This document shows, piece after piece, positions 8,530-17,857 of a stretch of DNA of 64,000 bases. The translations under genes and the position numbers were made by a program. Each line of letters starts with the position of its first letter. The first letter of the stretch is position 1. The notes beneath the pieces are model-generated. The model saw only the letters and a list, made by a program, of their open reading frames with translations, did no database searches and was not told where the DNA came from. This DNA comes from Alphaproteobacteria bacterium (lineage in GTDB: Bacteria > Pseudomonadota > Alphaproteobacteria > Sphingomonadales > Sphingomonadaceae), in NCBI GenBank assembly GCA_030426245.1, contig JAUHYZ010000001.1, forward strand, positions 1-64,000, written 5' to 3'.

Positions 8530-10728
8530 GTGTCACGCCCTGCTGTGCGCCCAGATGCCACCAGAAAGCGAGGACCATCTCCATTGCCTGAAACGCATTC
8601 GCCATCCGATGCCCACCTTCCGGGCCTGTCCGAACAGATCCTCAGGCCGAGCAGAGTCGTTCTCCTGGGGGCCTCCAGCCAGCAGGGTTCGGTCGGCCAT
8701 GCTCTACTGCAGAATCTCGAAGCCGGTGCCGACAGGTTCGAATTTCATGCGATCAACCCGCACCACGTGGAGGCCGAACGGGGCACGTGGCACGCCAGTA
8801 TCGATGATCTGCCGTCCGGTCCCGGGCTGGCCGTGATTGCCTTGCCCGCCCGGCTCGTGCCGCAGGCCGTTCGCGAGATCGGCGCGAAGGGGATCGATAC
8901 GGCGATCGTCATTTCGGCAAATCTGGGCCCGGACACTGAGCTTGGCGCGGAGTTACTGGCGGCTGCGCGCGATGCGGGTGTGCGCATGCTGGGCCCGAAT
9001 TGCCTGGGCTTGTTCCTGCCGCATATGGGCGTCAATGCGTCCTTCGCCACCACCACTCCGAAGCCGGGGGGAATGGCCCTCCTGTCGCAGAGCGGCGCCA
9101 TCGTGACGGGGATAGTCGAATGGGCCGAGGCGCAGGAGATCGGCTTTTCCGCAATCGTCTCGGTCGGCGATATGGCTCAGACCGGTCTTGGAGAGCTGAT
9201 AGAGCTGCTGGCCGATGACGAGCGCACAGAGGCTATCCTGCTCTATGTCGAGGGGCTGAAGGCGCCGGAGCGGTTTCTGCAGGCCGCACGCAGGGCAAGC
9301 TGCGCGAAGCCTGTCATTGCGCTCAAGGCCGGCCGCAGCCTCGCAGCCGGCCGTGCGGCCTTGTCGCATACCGGCGCGCTGGCGGGATCGAGCGAGGTTT
9401 ATGAAGCGGCCTTCGCCGATGTTGGCGTTGTCCAGGTGGGCAGTCTCGACGAATTCTTCGATGCTGCAGAGGCTGTATATTTCTCGCTTCCGGCATGTGG
9501 CCCCCGGCTGGCAATTCTGACCAATGGCGGTGGTGCCGGGATACTGGCCGTCGATGCATTGGATGGAACGGAGGCGCAGCTGGCGGCGCTGGACGCCGAT
9601 ACGATCGAGCGCCTGGACAATTGCCTTCCGCGAGGATGGTCGCGGGCCAATCCCGTCGATATTATCGGCGATGCCGATGCCGAGCGATACCGGGCAAGCG
9701 TGGCCGCATTGCTTGAAGACGAGGCATGCGATGCGGTCCTGGTGATGAATTGCCCGACAGCGGTGCTGGCACCGGGCGAAGCGGCCAAAATCGTTGCCGA
9801 TGCCGTGACGGAGGCGAGAAAGACAAACTGCCGCAAACCGGTGATCGGCTGCTGGCTTGGGCCGGCCAATCTGGAAACGGCAGAACCCTATTTGCGCAAG
9901 GCAGGCATCGCCGCTGTGGCGACTCCCAGCCAGGCGGTCGAGGCCTTCAACTTTCTGCTCAAGCGAAGTTCCGCCCAGGCGGCTGCATTGGCGGCGCCCG
10001 CCGCAACGCGGGCTGACGCGGACTTGGCACGCGCCAGGCAGATCATTGCCGGGGCGCGGGATGATGGACGAAAGCTTTTAAGCGAAGTGGAAGGCAAGCA
10101 ATTGCTGGAATGCTTCGGCGTGCCTGTCGTGCACACCGTGCTAGCGGCATCGGCCGAGGAAGTGGAGCGCCGCTGCGCCGATATCGGCGCGCCTTACGTC
10201 GTCAAGATCGTCTCCCCCGACATTGCACACAAGTCGGATGTCGGCGGGGTGGCAGTCGGCCTCTCCACTGCCGAGGATGCGCGCAACGCTGCCCAGCAGA
10301 TGGCAGAGCGGGTGAAGCTCGCCTTGCCGAAAGCGCGGATCGAAGGCTTCGCCCTGCAACAAATGGTGGAGCGAAAATCCGCCATGGAACTGTTCGCCGG
10401 CATGATCCACGACGCGACATTCGGCCCCGTCATCGCTTTCGGTGCGGGCGGGACGGCGATTGAGGTGATCAATGACAAGGCAATCGCGCTTCCGCCCGTC
10501 TCGCGGGAGAAGGCCCTCGCAGTAATGGCGCGAACGCGCATCTCCCGCTTGATGAACGGCTATCGCGACGTGCCGCCGGTCGATAGGGAAGGGGTTGCGA
10601 AAGTCCTGGAAGCATTGTCGATGATTTCTCAGGCCCTTCCGGAGATCGCCGAGATCGACGTAAATCCGCTGCTTGCAGATGAAGACGGCGTGGTCGGCCT
10701 GGATGCGCGCGTGGTGCTCTCTGGTTGA
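8530..10728 (+). CDS. NDP-forming acyl-CoA synthetase (acetate/propionate-type)
   Basis: 732 aa, with a fused alpha-beta arrangement. It has an N-terminal CoA-binding Rossmann domain, the succinyl-CoA-synthetase-like domain with GPNCLG (155-160), the phosphohistidine motif LSHTGALAG (His280), and a C-terminal ATP-grasp domain (about 510-730; HKSDVGGV). The enzyme interconverts acyl-CoA, NDP and Pi with acid, NTP and CoA. The start is GTG 8530, 5 bp after the ATPase stop. The first 35 residues look like an unstructured extension, so a later start cannot be excluded. Unlike the other two members in this window (28323, 38896) it has no HCHL neighbour, so acetate or another short acid is the likelier substrate. 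Confidence 0.88.
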   Translation: MSRPAVRPDATRKRGPSPLPETHSPSDAHLPGLSEQILRPSRVVLLGASSQQGSVGHALLQNLEAGADRFEFHAINPHHVEAERGTWHASIDDLPSGPGLAVIALPARLVPQAVREIGAKGIDTAIVISANLGPDTELGAELLAAARDAGVRMLGPNCLGLFLPHMGVNASFATTTPKPGGMALLSQSGAIVTGIVEWAEAQEIGFSAIVSVGDMAQTGLGELIELLADDERTEAILLYVEGLKAPERFLQAARRASCAKPVIALKAGRSLAAGRAALSHTGALAGSSEVYEAAFADVGVVQVGSLDEFFDAAEAVYFSLPACGPRLAILTNGGGAGILAVDALDGTEAQLAALDADTIERLDNCLPRGWSRANPVDIIGDADAERYRASVAALLEDEACDAVLVMNCPTAVLAPGEAAKIVADAVTEARKTNCRKPVIGCWLGPANLETAEPYLRKAGIAAVATPSQAVEAFNFLLKRSSAQAAALAAPAATRADADLARARQIIAGARDDGRKLLSEVEGKQLLECFGVPVVHTVLAASAEEVERRCADIGAPYVVKIVSPDIAHKSDVGGVAVGLSTAEDARNAAQQMAERVKLALPKARIEGFALQQMVERKSAMELFAGMIHDATFGPVIAFGAGGTAIEVINDKAIALPPVSREKALAVMARTRISRLMNGYRDVPPVDREGVAKVLEALSMISQALPEIAEIDVNPLLADEDGVVGLDARVVLSG

Positions 10729-10755
10729 CGCCAAGCGGGTGCGTCACCTCCCTGT

Positions 10756-11790
10756 TCAGGGCGTCGCCAAATGCAACAGGAAGGCCGCTCCGAACAGATA
10801 TAGGCAAATTGCAGCAATCGAATCCTCACCCATTCTGAGGAAGGTTCGGTCGCGCCGCTCGATCAGTCCGAGGACGAAGATACCTGACATGCCCAGAGCA
10901 AGGAGCGCGGCCAGCGCTTCGAAAGAACCGGCCTGGCTGAGGACGGGCTCGCCGCGCGCCGCGATGTCGATCACAAAGATGATGCCGAGATTGAACAGAT
11001 TCGATCCGAAGACTTCGCCAACGGCAAGTTCGTATCGTTGATTGCGCATGGCGCCGACAATGGCGCTCAGTTCGGGAAGCGAAGTTGCCGCAGCAGCGAA
11101 TAGAAGCCCGACAAGCCCGGCACCCAGTCCTGTCTGCCGCGCAATCGTGTCGCCGGTAACTGCCAGGATCACACCGCCGACCAGGATCAGCAGAGCCAGC
11201 CCGCCGAGCCCGAGCGCGAGATGTCTCCATTCGATCGCCGATCGCTCTACTTCTACCGCCAGATCGAGATCCGGTGGGTTCACGACCATCCACATGGGCC
11301 GCCTTTCGGCCCGGTCGGCAATGCGAATGGCGATCAGGCAGAGCGCGAAGATGACAGTCGACCACGGCCCCACGAAGCCGGTCCAGTCGGCTTGTCCGGC
11401 AGTAATGGCGGCGATGACCGTTGCCAGCAGCATCATGCCGAGTACGCCCTGGATCAGCGTTGCCGGACGAGCAACGACAGAGGTCAGCGGACGCTTGCCG
11501 AGCACCATGTCCGCCAGTGCAAGCAGCAGGATGTTGAAGCTGGCGCTGCCGAGAATGTTGTTCAGTGCGAGCAATGGAGCGCCCAGCGCGGCGGCGCTTG
11601 TTGCGGTGGCCAGTTCCGGCAGCGAGGTGATGCCTCCCAGCACCAGCATCCCGGCGAAACCCTGGCCCAGTCCGGTTTTCTCGCTCAGCGCTACGACATA
11701 TCCCGGTAGGCGCGTCCCCGCCCACCAAACGAGCGCGGCCGCAGCGATGAATCCGCCAATTGCGATGGGGAGCGTGTCGAAGTTGTGCAT
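10756..11790 (-). CDS. Ca2+/cation antiporter (CaCA family, YrbG-like)
   Basis: The 344-aa membrane protein has two alpha-repeats in inverted halves. The N-terminal half carries GGITSLPELATATSAA and GSASFNILLLALAD; the C-terminal half carries AAATSLPELSAIVGAM and GSNLFNLGIIFVID. These are the Na+/Ca2+-exchanger signature and ion-binding Glu motifs. About ten transmembrane helices are predicted by eye. It should exchange Ca2+ (or K+) for Na+ or H+ across the inner membrane. It lies 89 bp downstream of, and on the same strand as, the alpha/beta hydrolase gene, and is convergent with the acyl-CoA synthetase. Together with the P-type ATPase it suggests cation homeostasis rather than catabolism. 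Confidence 0.88.
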   Translation of the reverse strand: MHNFDTLPIAIGGFIAAAALVWWAGTRLPGYVVALSEKTGLGQGFAGMLVLGGITSLPELATATSAAALGAPLLALNNILGSASFNILLLALADMVLGKRPLTSVVARPATLIQGVLGMMLLATVIAAITAGQADWTGFVGPWSTVIFALCLIAIRIADRAERRPMWMVVNPPDLDLAVEVERSAIEWRHLALGLGGLALLILVGGVILAVTGDTIARQTGLGAGLVGLLFAAAATSLPELSAIVGAMRNQRYELAVGEVFGSNLFNLGIIFVIDIAARGEPVLSQAGSFEALAALLALGMSGIFVLGLIERRDRTFLRMGEDSIAAICLYLFGAAFLLHLATP

Positions 11791-11879
11791 GCCCGCCGAA
11801 TGGTTGCCTGGCCTTCAGGAATAGCCCATTCGCGGGGCGGTGCAACGGCCCGTTCCGTCAATGTGCGGCCGAAAATTTC

Positions 11880-13070
11880 TCAGCCGGCCAGCAATCCCTT
11901 GCGCTTGCTCCAGTCGATGACCGCGGCGATGCATTGGCTCAGTAGTTCGGGCTGGCCGACATAATAATGCGTGGCGCCCTTCAAACTCACGAATTCCTTG
12001 TCCTGTGTGGCAAGCGCGGCACGGATGATCGGATTATGCGTGGCGGGTACGGCTTCGTCAGCTGTGTTTTCTATCTGCAGAACCGGCGTTTTTTCTATCC
12101 GTTCGGCATTCATCGGGCCCTTGGCATTGGAGAGATCGTAGCTCCATTGGCTGAGCCAGGAGCGGAGCGTGGTATAACGCGCGAGGCCGACCGGCCCGAC
12201 ATTTACCGCACGCGGATCGCCCATATAGGTCCAGCCCGGCCGCCGATCCGATGGATCGATCGATGGATCCAGCCAGCGGACATCGCACATGGTGCGGTGG
12301 ACGATAAAGGCGCGCTCCTGTTCGGGGCCGCCCTTGCGTCTCAACCGGTCCAGCTGATCCAGTGCCCATTGCGTGATGCGGCGGTTGCGCGCCTGCTGCG
12401 CCCCGCGAAAGCGCTCGACGAAATCTGCGTCATAGGGCGGCTGATGCGGGCAGTCGGGCGAGTAGATGTCGAATTCGCTGTCGCGCTCATCCGGATCGAG
12501 TTCGTTCAGCAGCGAAGGATCCATCCATTCGGTGAGCGTTTCCGCGCGCGAAAGATGCGCGGCAATGAAGATGACGCCGTCCGCCATTTGCAGCCCGGCA
12601 GAAGTCAGGTCGACGGGATCGCCCGCCGGCGTCTGCGTGATGTTGGGGTTCTCCGCCTGGGCCTGGTAGAACAGCGAGAGCGAACCGCCGCCCGACCAGC
12701 CGACCAGCACAACCCGTTCATAGCCAAGCTCTTCGCGCGCATGGGCAATCCATTTGCCGAGATCGATCGCGACCTTTTCCATGATGAGCGCTGTATCGTT
12801 GCGCGGATACCGGCTGGCTGCGCACAAGACGTGCAGCCCTGCATCCGCCAGTGCCGTGGGCATGGGCAGGAGATGCAGCACCGATGTCGGGTGCATGAAG
12901 ATGTAGACCGTGCCGGACTTCGATTTCGGATCGTGCAGCAATTGCCCTTCAAGGTTCACTTTGCCCGAATTGCCGGCGAACCCGTAAGTCTCCGTGAAAT
13001 TGGGGTTGTCGGGGAACGAGACGATCAGCGGCGTGCGCGTCCAAGCGGCCTTTTCGGGATCGGTTGCCAT
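11880..13070 (-). CDS. Alpha/beta hydrolase, aromatic catabolism-associated
   Basis: 396 aa. An alpha/beta-hydrolase core carries an intact-looking triad: Ser126 in GWSGGG, Asp in the NTADEAVP segment and His in GATHYY near the C-terminus. The HPTSVLHLLP segment forms the oxyanion loop. It is larger than simple esterases because of a roughly 130-residue cap rich in Asp, Arg and Pro. It begins 13 bp after the FAD monooxygenase on the same strand, so the two form one operon, divergent from iclR. An ester or C-C bond hydrolysis following a hydroxylation or Baeyer-Villiger-like step is plausible, but the substrate is unknown. Confidence 0.8.
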   Translation of the reverse strand: MATDPEKAAWTRTPLIVSFPDNPNFTETYGFAGNSGKVNLEGQLLHDPKSKSGTVYIFMHPTSVLHLLPMPTALADAGLHVLCAASRYPRNDTALIMEKVAIDLGKWIAHAREELGYERVVLVGWSGGGSLSLFYQAQAENPNITQTPAGDPVDLTSAGLQMADGVIFIAAHLSRAETLTEWMDPSLLNELDPDERDSEFDIYSPDCPHQPPYDADFVERFRGAQQARNRRITQWALDQLDRLRRKGGPEQERAFIVHRTMCDVRWLDPSIDPSDRRPGWTYMGDPRAVNVGPVGLARYTTLRSWLSQWSYDLSNAKGPMNAERIEKTPVLQIENTADEAVPATHNPIIRAALATQDKEFVSLKGATHYYVGQPELLSQCIAAVIDWSKRKGLLAG

Positions 13071-13083
13071 CTTCGTTGTGTCC

Positions 13084-14304
13084 TCAGGCGGGTTCGACCG
13101 CGCTTCCGGCTAGCGGAATGCTGGTTGCATCGTAGCGGAACAGCCACTCGTAGCGGTCGACCACCTTTTGCGGTTCCCATTGCTCGTCGACATATTTTTG
13201 CGCACCGGCCTTGTTCGCCAGAATCGGATTGTGAAAGCGCTCGGCATTGGCTGCCGCACCATTGACCGCCTTGGTCGTGCGCGGCACGCGAATTTTCTGA
13301 TACCGATCCAGGGCTTCCTCCACCGTTTCGAATTCCTCGAACGCCCGGCCCAGAATGCATCCGTCTTCCAGCGCCATGACGGCCCCTTGTGCCAGGAAGG
13401 GCAGGGAAGGGTGGCATGCATCGCCGAGCAGGGCGACGCGTCCTTCCACCCATCGCTGCATCGGAGGACGGGCGATCAGGGCCCATTTGAAGGGCTGCGG
13501 GATCGCCTCGATATAGGCGTGAACATCCTCGTTCCAGTCGGGATAGTCCGCGTGATATTCGGCATTGGTGCCGGGTTCGGACCAGCTTTCGACTTGCCAA
13601 TCGCGCCGTTCGACCACGCTGGTGAAGTTCATCAATTCACCGCGACGGATGGGATAATGGATGACATGGCCGCCCGGCCCCACCCAGTTGGTTCCTACCG
13701 GTCTACGAAGGCGTTCTGGCAGCAGTTCCATTGGGATAACGCCGCGCCATGCGACCAATCCGGTGAACTTGACCGGGCCCGAGCCGAACAATTGCTCGCG
13801 TATCTTCGAATGAACGCCGTCTGCGCCGATCACGACGTCATGGGTTGCCGAACGCTTCCCATCGAAATGGATGGTGGCCTTGCTGCCGCTCTGCTCGATA
13901 TCCGTGGATCGATGGGCGAGCCTGATCGCATCGGGCTTCAGCGCTTCGACTGCGTGTTTCAATATTTGATGCAAATCGTTGCGGTGAACGGTGATGTAAG
14001 GAAAGCCGTAACGCTCAACCGATTCCTGACCCAAATCGAACAGCTTCCATGTGTCGCCAGTGCTCCACAGCCGGATTTCCTTGCCTTCGGGGATGAAGGC
14101 AATCCCCATCAGTTCCTCCTCGATGCCGAGCGAGGCGAGAACGCGCACTCCATTGGGGCTGATCTGCAGGCCTGCGCCTACTTCCTGAAGCTTGGGCGTC
14201 TGTTCGTAGACGGTGACGTCGAAGCCGCGCCGCAAGAGCGCAAGCGCGGCGGTCAGGCCTCCAATCCCGCCCCCTACAATTCCTATCCCGATATTGTTTT
14301 TCAA
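13084..14304 (-). CDS. FAD-dependent aromatic monooxygenase (salicylate hydroxylase-like)
   Basis: Group A flavoprotein monooxygenase of about 406 aa. It has the N-terminal dinucleotide fold GIVGGGIGGL, the DG-type motif GADGVHSKIR, and the second FAD motif GDACHPSLPFLAQGA. It is closest in layout to salicylate/6-hydroxynicotinate 3-monooxygenases, using NAD(P)H and O2 to hydroxylate an aromatic acid. The open frame extends to an ATG at 14352, but that codon sits inside a perfect palindrome, so the TTG at 14304 with AAAGGG upstream is a better start. Operon partner: the alpha/beta hydrolase at 11880-13070. The operator-like palindrome is 38 bp upstream of the TTG. Confidence 0.85.
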   Translation of the reverse strand: MKNNIGIGIVGGGIGGLTAALALLRRGFDVTVYEQTPKLQEVGAGLQISPNGVRVLASLGIEEELMGIAFIPEGKEIRLWSTGDTWKLFDLGQESVERYGFPYITVHRNDLHQILKHAVEALKPDAIRLAHRSTDIEQSGSKATIHFDGKRSATHDVVIGADGVHSKIREQLFGSGPVKFTGLVAWRGVIPMELLPERLRRPVGTNWVGPGGHVIHYPIRRGELMNFTSVVERRDWQVESWSEPGTNAEYHADYPDWNEDVHAYIEAIPQPFKWALIARPPMQRWVEGRVALLGDACHPSLPFLAQGAVMALEDGCILGRAFEEFETVEEALDRYQKIRVPRTTKAVNGAAANAERFHNPILANKAGAQKYVDEQWEPQKVVDRYEWLFRYDATSIPLAGSAVEPA

Positions 14305-14341
14305 GCCGCAGGCCCTTTCAAATATGGATTGAGAGATAGGT

Positions 14342-14362
14342 TTGACGAACACTATTCGTCAA
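14342..14362. promoter_or_regulatory. Perfect 21-bp palindrome, probable IclR operator (site 1)
   Basis: TTGACGAA, a 5-bp spacer, then TTCGTCAA: a perfect 8-bp inverted repeat. It lies in the divergent promoter between the FAD monooxygenase and the IclR gene. A close variant occurs at 23117-23137. IclR-family proteins bind such short dyads as dimers or tetramers (family knowledge). Confidence 0.7.
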
Positions 14363-14458
14363 TATCAAATACCGTTCAAAATATCTCTGCAATTCGCCGA
14401 TGGACAGATTGGGGCGATGGCGTCAGGAACACGCTGCAGATTGTTGAGGGTGAAGCAT

Positions 14459-15274
14459 ATGGCGAAGGGAGCGGCAGAACAGTCGCAACGTCGTGTCCAG
14501 TCGATCGAAGTGGGATTTCGGGTGCTGCGCGTGTTGCGCATGGCGGAAGGCCCCTTGCCGCTGCGAGAGATCGCAGCTCGCGCGGAAATGCCGCCGAGCA
14601 AGGTTCATCTCTACCTGGTCAGCTTCGTGCGCGAGAACATGGCCTATCAGGATGTCTCGACGGGCCATTACGGCTTGGGCAGCTTTGCGATCCAGCTCGG
14701 GCTGGCAGCGATCCGTCAGCTTGACATTGTTACCCTTGCCACCGATCTGCTGGCCGGCTTGCGGGACCAGACGGACTGTGCCGTGTATCTCTCGCTCTGG
14801 GGCGATCAGGGGCCGTGTATCGTCTCGAAGGCCGATGGAGGGCTCCAGGGGGCCTTTACGGTTCGTCTAGGTTACATTCTGCCTCTCACCACCACGGCCA
14901 CGGGATTGGTGTTTCTCGCCCATCTGCCGAAGGATGAAACCGATCGCGCACTTGAGGCGCAGCAGATCTTCGCGGCGGGACGCAAAGAGGCGGGCAGCAT
15001 TTCGAAGCGCGCTGTGGAGCAAGGCGTTAGAGACGTTCGCAAGCTCGGCTATGCGCAGACGGTCGGCCGCCTGCATCGCAATTTTTCCGGAATCTCAGTC
15101 CCGGTATTCGATCATAGCCATGCCTTTGCGGCTGCGATCACCTTGCTCGGTCCGACAGACTTTATGGATAGCGAACGCAAGCAGGCGTTCTCGAAGTTCA
15201 TGCTCGATGCGGCGAGCGAACTGTCCCAGCGGCTCGGTGCATCGGCATCGGTGGCGGGCCCGCCTAAAGCCTAG
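14459..15274 (+). CDS. IclR-family transcriptional regulator
   Basis: 271 aa. An N-terminal winged helix (about 10-75; SIEVGFRVLRVLRMAEG, then LREIAARAEMPPSKVHLYL recognition region) is followed by an IclR effector-binding GAF-like domain with the segment VGRLHRNFSGISVPVFD. The start at ATG 14459 fits the family N-terminus and has a GAGGGTGA ribosome site; an upstream in-frame ATG at 14342 lies within the palindrome and is unlikely. It is divergent from the monooxygenase/hydrolase operon, the usual arrangement for an aromatic-acid-responsive IclR activator such as PobR or PcaU. A second matching palindrome at 23117 suggests it also controls the ALDH/GMC genes. Confidence 0.92.
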   Translation: MAKGAAEQSQRRVQSIEVGFRVLRVLRMAEGPLPLREIAARAEMPPSKVHLYLVSFVRENMAYQDVSTGHYGLGSFAIQLGLAAIRQLDIVTLATDLLAGLRDQTDCAVYLSLWGDQGPCIVSKADGGLQGAFTVRLGYILPLTTTATGLVFLAHLPKDETDRALEAQQIFAAGRKEAGSISKRAVEQGVRDVRKLGYAQTVGRLHRNFSGISVPVFDHSHAFAAAITLLGPTDFMDSERKQAFSKFMLDAASELSQRLGASASVAGPPKA

Positions 15275-15298
15275 GCCGGATTGGTCTTTCGTGCGGGT

Positions 15299-16135
15299 CT
15301 AGACCACCGGATTGGCAAGCACGCCGATCTTCTCGATCTCCACTTCCACCCTGTCGCCCGGTTTGAGGTAGACCGGCGGTTCGCGCCGGGATCCCACGCC
15401 GCCCGGAGTGCCCGTGAAGATCAAGTCTCCCGGAACGAGTTCGGTGAAGGTGGAGATATACTCGATCAGGTGCGGCACGTCGAAAATCATGTCGCCCAGC
15501 TTCGCGTCCTGCATGGTCTTGCCGTTCAGCCGGCACTTGATGCTCAACGGTGCGAGATTCTCTATCTCGTCGCGAGTGACCATCCACGGCCCGAGCGGTC
15601 CGGTGGTGGGCCAATTCTTGCCTGCCGTCATCTGCGATGTATGGCGCTGCCAGTCGCGAACGCTGACATCGTTGGCGCAGGCAAATCCGGCAACATGCTT
15701 CATGGCGTTGGCCTTGCTGATGCCTCTTCCGCCCCGGCCGATGATGACTGCAAGTTCGGCCTCGTAATCGAGCTTGGTCGTCTCTGCAGGGTGTTCGATC
15801 GGCATCCCCTGTCCGCTTAGCGCGTTGGCGAAACGCACGAACAGCGTGGGATAGCCGACTTCCGGGTTCTTCGTTTCCTCCCTGTGTTCAAGGTAGTTGA
15901 GGCCGACGCACAGGATCTTCGAAGGATTGGGTATCACTGGCAACAATTTGACCGCGATCATCGGCAGCAGCGGGGCTGTCGGGATGGCATCCAGCACCTT
16001 GGACAAGCCGTTCTGCTCGAGCATCGCCCGGATGGTGGGCATTCCCGGAAAAACGGCGCTCATTTCCCGCAAGTGGTCGCCTTCTACGACGCCCCAGCCC
16101 ATTTGGCTGTCATGCATGAAGCTTGCGAATTTCAT
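15299..16135 (-). CDS. Fumarylacetoacetate hydrolase-family protein
   Basis: 278 aa. The FAH C-terminal fold is clear: ILCVGLNYLEHREET, the metal-binding EAELAVIIG, ANDVSVRDWQ, GPLGPW and TGTPGGVG. Members are Mg2+/Mn2+ enzymes: acylpyruvate hydrolases, 2-oxo-hepta-3-ene-dioate hydratases, decarboxylases or C-C hydrolases. The ATG has GGGAG upstream. It lies 31 bp downstream of the type I extradiol dioxygenase on the same strand, so it likely processes the meta-cleavage product or a later intermediate. Which of the FAH reactions it performs cannot be decided from sequence alone. Confidence 0.85.
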   Translation of the reverse strand: MKFASFMHDSQMGWGVVEGDHLREMSAVFPGMPTIRAMLEQNGLSKVLDAIPTAPLLPMIAVKLLPVIPNPSKILCVGLNYLEHREETKNPEVGYPTLFVRFANALSGQGMPIEHPAETTKLDYEAELAVIIGRGGRGISKANAMKHVAGFACANDVSVRDWQRHTSQMTAGKNWPTTGPLGPWMVTRDEIENLAPLSIKCRLNGKTMQDAKLGDMIFDVPHLIEYISTFTELVPGDLIFTGTPGGVGSRREPPVYLKPGDRVEVEIEKIGVLANPVV

Positions 16136-16166
16136 TTAGAGTCTCCCAATCGGACGGCTTGTTGAT

Positions 16167-17141
16167 CTAACTTGTGCCGCCCGGACGCACGAAATCAGGC
16201 GCTCTGTGGCCGGCAGCGGCCGCGCCGAGGCGGAGCGAGCGGGCTTCAGCCCGTTTCGCCTCGTCGAGCCAGGATCGCTCGTGGCCCCACAGGCTCGGTC
16301 CGTAATCGCATTCGAACGGCTCCCAGTTTTCGGGATTGATGGACCTCCCGCCCCAGCCATACTCCACCATCAGGCCTGAAGGCGAACGCACATAGAAGGA
16401 TGTCATGAAATCATTGGTATGCCGCCCGAGAGATACGGCGACCCGTTCGTCCTCAAGCATGGCCAGGTCATAGGCTTGCCCCACATCGTCGAGCGAATTG
16501 AGTTCCACCATGAGATGGTGAAACCCTTCCTTGCCGGTTTCGACCATTGCGAAGCTGTGATGCCGTTCGTTGAGATGAAAGAAATAGGCCTTGAACGGAC
16601 GCAGCGCGAAATCGCTGAGGCGAAAGCCGAGCAAGTCCCGATAGAATGGGATCAGCGCGTCGATGGAGCGCGTGGTCAGAACGATATGGCCCAAACCCAG
16701 CGAGCCGGTGCGAAAGCCGCTGATCGCTCTTCCAGGTGCGAAAGGCGCGGGCGCGTCTGCCGGGCCATGGAAGAATTCCAAAGTGTTGCCGGCCGGATCG
16801 TGCGTCTGGATGAGTTTGGTCACCTGCCGGCTTGCAGCCTGTCCCGCCGTTCCCAGCGTCACATCATATCCGGCATCGGAGAGTCTGGCAGCCAGCAGGG
16901 CGAGGGCGTCGGCATCGTCGACTTCCCAGCCCATTGCCGCCACGGTTTCCATCTCGCCAGCTTCCACAAACAGGCGCGCCGCGCGCTCGTCCGTTCGCAG
17001 CGAGATGCCGCTGCGGCCCCGTTCCGCAACTTGCATGCCCAGCAGGCCGGTCGCGAAATCCGACCATTCGTCGGTTCTCGCGGTGGATATGGCAATGTAG
17101 CCGAGTGAACGGAGCACAAATCCTCGATCGCAATCAATCAT
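16167..17141 (-). CDS. Type I extradiol dioxygenase (BphC-like, two VOC modules)
   Basis: 324 aa with an N-terminal vestigial and a C-terminal catalytic VOC module. The Fe(II) ligands are His152 (LGHIVL), His209 (FHHLMVE) and Glu260 (LMVEYG). The active-site residues His195, His241 and Tyr250 are also present, in nearly the same numbering as BphC of strain LB400 (H146/H210/E260; H195, H241, Y250). It should cleave a catechol-type ring meta to the hydroxyls. It is followed by the FAH-family hydrolase (operon) and is divergent from a CMD gene, with a T-N11-A palindrome between them. The C-terminal tail beyond residue 300 is basic and Ala-rich, and unlike BphC. Confidence 0.88.
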   Translation of the reverse strand: MIDCDRGFVLRSLGYIAISTARTDEWSDFATGLLGMQVAERGRSGISLRTDERAARLFVEAGEMETVAAMGWEVDDADALALLAARLSDAGYDVTLGTAGQAASRQVTKLIQTHDPAGNTLEFFHGPADAPAPFAPGRAISGFRTGSLGLGHIVLTTRSIDALIPFYRDLLGFRLSDFALRPFKAYFFHLNERHHSFAMVETGKEGFHHLMVELNSLDDVGQAYDLAMLEDERVAVSLGRHTNDFMTSFYVRSPSGLMVEYGWGGRSINPENWEPFECDYGPSLWGHERSWLDEAKRAEARSLRLGAAAAGHRAPDFVRPGGTS

Positions 17142-17164
17142 CTTCTTCTATCCACCTATCGTAA

Positions 17165-17181
17165 TATCAGCATGACTGATA
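17165..17181. promoter_or_regulatory. LysR-type box (T-N11-A palindrome) between dioxygenase and CMD genes
   Basis: TATCAG, 5-bp spacer, CTGATA: a perfect 6-bp inverted repeat containing the ATC-N9-GAT form of the LysR T-N11-A motif. It lies in the divergent promoter, 24 bp from the dioxygenase start. The LysR gene at 19996 is the nearest candidate regulator. Confidence 0.5.
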
Positions 17182-17243
17182 CTGCAAATGCGCAAGTTTG
17201 CTGTATTGGTGGACTTTTGGTTCTCGAGAGGCAGGGAAAAGCG

Positions 17244-17810
17244 ATGATGAACGAGACTTCCGCACCGCCCATCGGCCTGGGCGCAGACCTCGCGGGGGCC
17301 GATGCCGAACAGCGCCGCGTGGTCGAACTGATCAAATCCGGGCCGCGGGGAAACGTGCCGAGCCCGTTCCTTGCCATGCTCGATGCTCCAGGGCTCGCGG
17401 AGGCGATTCAGTCTGTCGGGGCGGCCATACGGTACAGATCGACGTTGCCGGACGATCTGCGTGAACTCGCCATCCTTACGGCGGCGGCCAGGGCGAACTG
17501 CGGCTATGAGTGGAACCATCATCTGCCGATCGGCATGGCGGCAGGCCTCCCGCACGCCGCAATTGCGGCTGCGCGTTCCGGAGCAGCGAGCGAAGCGCCC
17601 GCCCCACGGCAAGCTGCCGTCATTTCGCTGTGCCTCGAAGCCTTTGCGGGCGGCAAGGCCAGCTCGGGAACGCTTGCCGTGGCAATCGAAGAGCTTGGGC
17701 GGACGGGTGCGACCGAGGTCGTGGCGATCGCAGGCTATTACCCGCTGCTTGCGGGTTTCATACGCACTGCAGGTTTCGATGAGGATTTCGAACCGCTGCA
17801 GGACGGCTGA
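17244..17810 (+). CDS. Carboxymuconolactone decarboxylase (CMD/AhpD-fold) family protein
   Basis: 188 aa, all-helical CMD fold, with RELAILTAAARANCGYEWN and GMAAGLPHAAI in the usual places. The CxxC of AhpD peroxidases is absent and Glu-Trp-Asn-His-His occupies the active-site helix. The ATG at 17244 follows GGCAGGGAAAAG; the longer frame would include the LysR-type box. It is divergent from the extradiol dioxygenase gene. PcaC-type decarboxylation of a lactone acid, or a thiol-independent protective role, are both possible. This is one of four CMD-fold genes within 14 kb. Confidence 0.78.
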   Translation: MMNETSAPPIGLGADLAGADAEQRRVVELIKSGPRGNVPSPFLAMLDAPGLAEAIQSVGAAIRYRSTLPDDLRELAILTAAARANCGYEWNHHLPIGMAAGLPHAAIAAARSGAASEAPAPRQAAVISLCLEAFAGGKASSGTLAVAIEELGRTGATEVVAIAGYYPLLAGFIRTAGFDEDFEPLQDG

Positions 17811-17857
17811 TTGCGCGCGGCCGTGTTTCCCCGATGAATGGATCGGCGCTGCCGGGA